This document shows positions 5,746-7,633 of a stretch of 7,633 nucleotides of DNA, piece after piece. The notes under the pieces were generated by a model. That model saw only the letters and a list, made by a program, of their open reading frames with translations, made no database searches and was not told where the DNA came from. The DNA comes from DASQJL01 sp035689165 (lineage in GTDB: Bacteria > Eisenbacteria > RBG-16-71-46 > SZUA-252). A program made the translations under genes and the position numbers. The DNA lies in assembly GCA_035689165.1 (NCBI GenBank), contig DASSLZ010000296.1:1-7633 (forward strand), read 5' to 3'. Every line of letters starts with the position of its first letter. Position 1 is the first letter of the stretch.

Positions 5746-7485
5746 ATGGTCCTCACGGTTCGGCGCCAGCTGGTCGGGAGCGCGCTCTTGGCTCTCGTCG
5801 GCTTCCTCGTGTTCGGGGTGGTCGCCTACGTCACGGTGAGCGAGCTCAAGATCAACGGGAAGCGCTACCACCGGATCACCCAGGGCAAGGATCTCGTAGC
5901 GGACGTGGTCCCGCCGCAGGAGTACCTGGTCGAGTCCTATCTCGCCGTGCACCAGATGATGGGAGAGACCGACCGCCGGCGTCTGGACGACCTGATCCAG
6001 CAGGGGCAGGAGCTGCGGGCCAACTTCGAGGCGCGCCACCAGCACTGGGAGAAGACGCTTCCCCCGGGCCCGCTCCGGGACGCGCTCCTCAAGGACGCCT
6101 ATGAGCCGGGCGCGGAATTCCTCCGGATCAAGGACGACGAGTTCGTCCCCGCCGTGCGCCGCGGCGACACCGAGGGCGCGCGTCAGATCGCCGACACGCA
6201 GCTGAAGCCGCTCTACGAGCAGCACCGGAAAGCGGTGCTCGAGGTGGTACAGCTGGCCCGCCAGGCGACCGAGCGGGAGGAGAAGGACGCCCTCGCCCTG
6301 ACGCAGCAGCGCACGGCCCTCGTGCCGCTCGTGGGCGGGCTGCTCGCCCTGGCGACGGTGGGCATCGGCCTCTTCGTGTCCCGCCGCCTGGTGAGCGCGA
6401 TCGAGCAGACGCGCCAGGTGGCCGAGCGCACGGCCGACGGCGACCTCACCTCACGGGTTGGATATTCCTCGAGCGACGAGCTGGGCCAGCTCGCGACCGC
6501 CACGAACCGCATGGTCGAGTCGCTCCGGTCGATCCTCTCCCACATCGGCGACCGCGCGGTGACGCTGGCCACGGCGTCCGAGGAGCTCTCCTCGGTGTCG
6601 ACGCAGATGATCTCGAGCGCCGAGGAGACGTCGCAACAGGCGAGCATGGTCTCCTCGGGATCGGAGCAGATCAGCCGCAACGTGGAGAGCGTCTCGGTCT
6701 CCGTGGAGCAGATGATCGCGAGCATCCAGGAGATCTCCAAGAATACGAGCGAGGCCGCGCGCGTCGCCACCGTGGCCGCGGGCGAAGCGGACCTCACGAA
6801 CACCGCCGTGAACAAGCTGGGCGAATCGAGCGCCGAGATCGGCAAGGTCGTGCAGGTGATCAACACGATCGCCCAGCAGACGAACCTGCTCGCGCTGAAC
6901 GCCACGATCGAGGCGGCACGGGCGGGCGAGGCGGGCCGCGGCTTCGCCGTCGTCGCGAACGAGGTGAAGGAGCTGGCGAACGAGACCGCGACGGCCACCA
7001 AGGACATCAGCCGGAAGATCGAGGCGATCCAGGCGGACACGTCGGAGGCGATCGGCGCGATCGGCAAGATCAGCGACACGATCCAGCAGATCAAGGACAT
7101 CTCGAATTCGATCGCGACCGCGATCGAGGAGCAGCTGGCCACCTCGGGCGAGATCGGGCGCAACCTGACCGAGGCGGCGCGCGGGAGCGGCGAGATCAGC
7201 GCCGGCATCGTGAAGGTCGCGGAGATCGCGCGCGACACCGCGGGCAGCTCCGAGAACACGCAGAAGGCGGCGGAGGAGCTGGCGCGGCTCGCGTCGGAGC
7301 TGCGGGCCCTGACGCAGCGCTTCCGCTACTCGGAGGAGCCGGTCGCCGAGGACGCGGCGGCGCACGTGGCGGCGGCCGCGCCCGCCACGGTGCTGGCCAT
7401 GGCGGCGGCGAAGGGCCGCGCACGGCCCGCGGGCGGAGCGGAGAGCGTCGCGGCGCGGCCGCCCGACGTGCGCCGGGCGGGTTGA
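5746..7485 (+). CDS. Methyl-accepting chemotaxis protein (transmembrane chemoreceptor)
   Basis: A 579-residue receptor in the inner membrane that modulates CheA through CheW. It has TM1 at about 8-30, an extracytoplasmic helical sensor domain at about 31-190, TM2 at about 192-212, HAMP at about 213-265 (TADGDLTSRV, DELGQLATATNRMVESL), and a long coiled-coil signalling domain at about 270-525. The hairpin tip at 377-403 (IAQQTNLLALNATIEAARAG, then GRGFAVV) contacts CheA/CheW. Likely methylation pairs are E279/E280, E293/E294 and E461/E462, each in a small-residue heptad context. The sensor starts with the conserved-looking KDLVADVVPPQEYLVESYL (48-66); I recall this type of motif from other receptors but cannot name its ligand. 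The Ala/Arg-rich tail (531-579) carries no CheR/CheB-tethering NWETF-like pentapeptide. The start is ATG 5746 with AAGGAG upstream; ATG 5713 in the same frame is less likely. Confidence 0.94.
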   Translation: MVLTVRRQLVGSALLALVGFLVFGVVAYVTVSELKINGKRYHRITQGKDLVADVVPPQEYLVESYLAVHQMMGETDRRRLDDLIQQGQELRANFEARHQHWEKTLPPGPLRDALLKDAYEPGAEFLRIKDDEFVPAVRRGDTEGARQIADTQLKPLYEQHRKAVLEVVQLARQATEREEKDALALTQQRTALVPLVGGLLALATVGIGLFVSRRLVSAIEQTRQVAERTADGDLTSRVGYSSSDELGQLATATNRMVESLRSILSHIGDRAVTLATASEELSSVSTQMISSAEETSQQASMVSSGSEQISRNVESVSVSVEQMIASIQEISKNTSEAARVATVAAGEADLTNTAVNKLGESSAEIGKVVQVINTIAQQTNLLALNATIEAARAGEAGRGFAVVANEVKELANETATATKDISRKIEAIQADTSEAIGAIGKISDTIQQIKDISNSIATAIEEQLATSGEIGRNLTEAARGSGEISAGIVKVAEIARDTAGSSENTQKAAEELARLASELRALTQRFRYSEEPVAEDAAAHVAAAAPATVLAMAAAKGRARPAGGAESVAARPPDVRRAG

Positions 7486-7540
7486 GCGGAAGCGACACGA
7501 CACGGGGACGAACGGCGGCATCAGGACGAGGAGGTCGGAG

Positions 7541-7633
7541 ATGAAGGCTCTGGTGGTGGATGACTCGCGGTCCATGCGGGCCATCGTCGGAAAGCAGCTT
7601 CGCGAGCTGGGGTTCGCAGTGGAGGAGGCCGGG
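7541..7633 (+). CDS. cheY: CheY-like response regulator, N-terminal part, truncated by the window edge
   Basis: The first 31 residues of a receiver domain: MKALVVDDSRSMRAIVGKQL, then RELGFAVEEAG. The first beta strand and the paired acidic residues D7/D8, which bind Mg2+ in receiver domains, are present. The serine/arginine/methionine turn after DD is typical of CheY. The phospho-acceptor aspartate lies beyond the window. AGGAGG sits 6 nt before the ATG. The gene follows the receptor by 55 nt in the same direction, and CheA is encoded in the same cluster, so a single-domain CheY is the best guess. With the C-terminus unseen, a longer receiver-output fusion such as CheB remains possible. Confidence 0.82.
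   Translation, partial: MKALVVDDSRSMRAIVGKQLRELGFAVEEAG

Noticed and set aside
6213..7584. Minus-strand open frames opposite the receptor gene
   Set aside because: They are Ser/Ala/Arg or Leu/Arg/Asp-rich shadows of a clearly coding plus-strand MCP.

Overview
The window is strongly GC-rich with dense coding and GC-biased codon usage. It comes from a Gram-negative-type bacterium: ATP synthase accessory genes, a membrane-bound anti-sigma factor, and a chemotaxis cluster with a transmembrane receptor. I cannot place it securely from sequence alone. A high-GC deltaproteobacterium-like lineage, or a Gemmatimonadota/Eisenbacteria-like soil lineage, would fit.

Layout. (1) Positions 1-482, minus strand: the start of an atp operon. 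atpZ is followed by a partial atpI that runs off the left edge. A good sigma70-type promoter (TTGACC, 17-nt spacer, TATCCT) lies at 569-597 on the minus strand. (2) Positions 483-1200: a divergent intergenic region of about 700 bp with no convincing gene. It holds the atp promoter and several GC-rich hairpins. (3) Positions 1201-2774, plus strand: a translationally coupled pair, a diverged ECF-type sigma factor and a zinc-finger (HxxxCxxC) transmembrane anti-sigma factor. The anti-sigma factor has a hexapeptide-repeat Pro/Lys/Glu linker and an unidentified C-terminal helical domain. (4) Positions 2823-7633, plus strand: a chemotaxis operon, cheA - cheW - mcp - cheY (cut by the right edge). A sigma28-like promoter (TCAA-N16-GCCGATGC) sits just upstream of cheA.

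How the genes work together. The MCP would sense a signal through its extracytoplasmic helical domain. It would control CheA autophosphorylation through CheW, and CheA would phosphorylate the CheY beginning at 7541. CheA is non-standard: in place of a recognisable P2 (CheY-docking) domain it has a short helical module resembling the N-terminal domain of type II secretion/type IV pilus ATPases (GspE/PilB/MshE), and it ends in two tandem CheW-like (P5) domains. The sigma/anti-sigma pair next to it may couple an envelope signal to transcription, but nothing in the sequence proves that it controls the chemotaxis genes.

I see no CRISPR array, insertion sequence, tRNA, rRNA or prophage. The most distinctive items are the CheA architecture, the candidate sigma28 promoter, the sigma/anti-sigma neighbour, and a probable CTG start for atpI.
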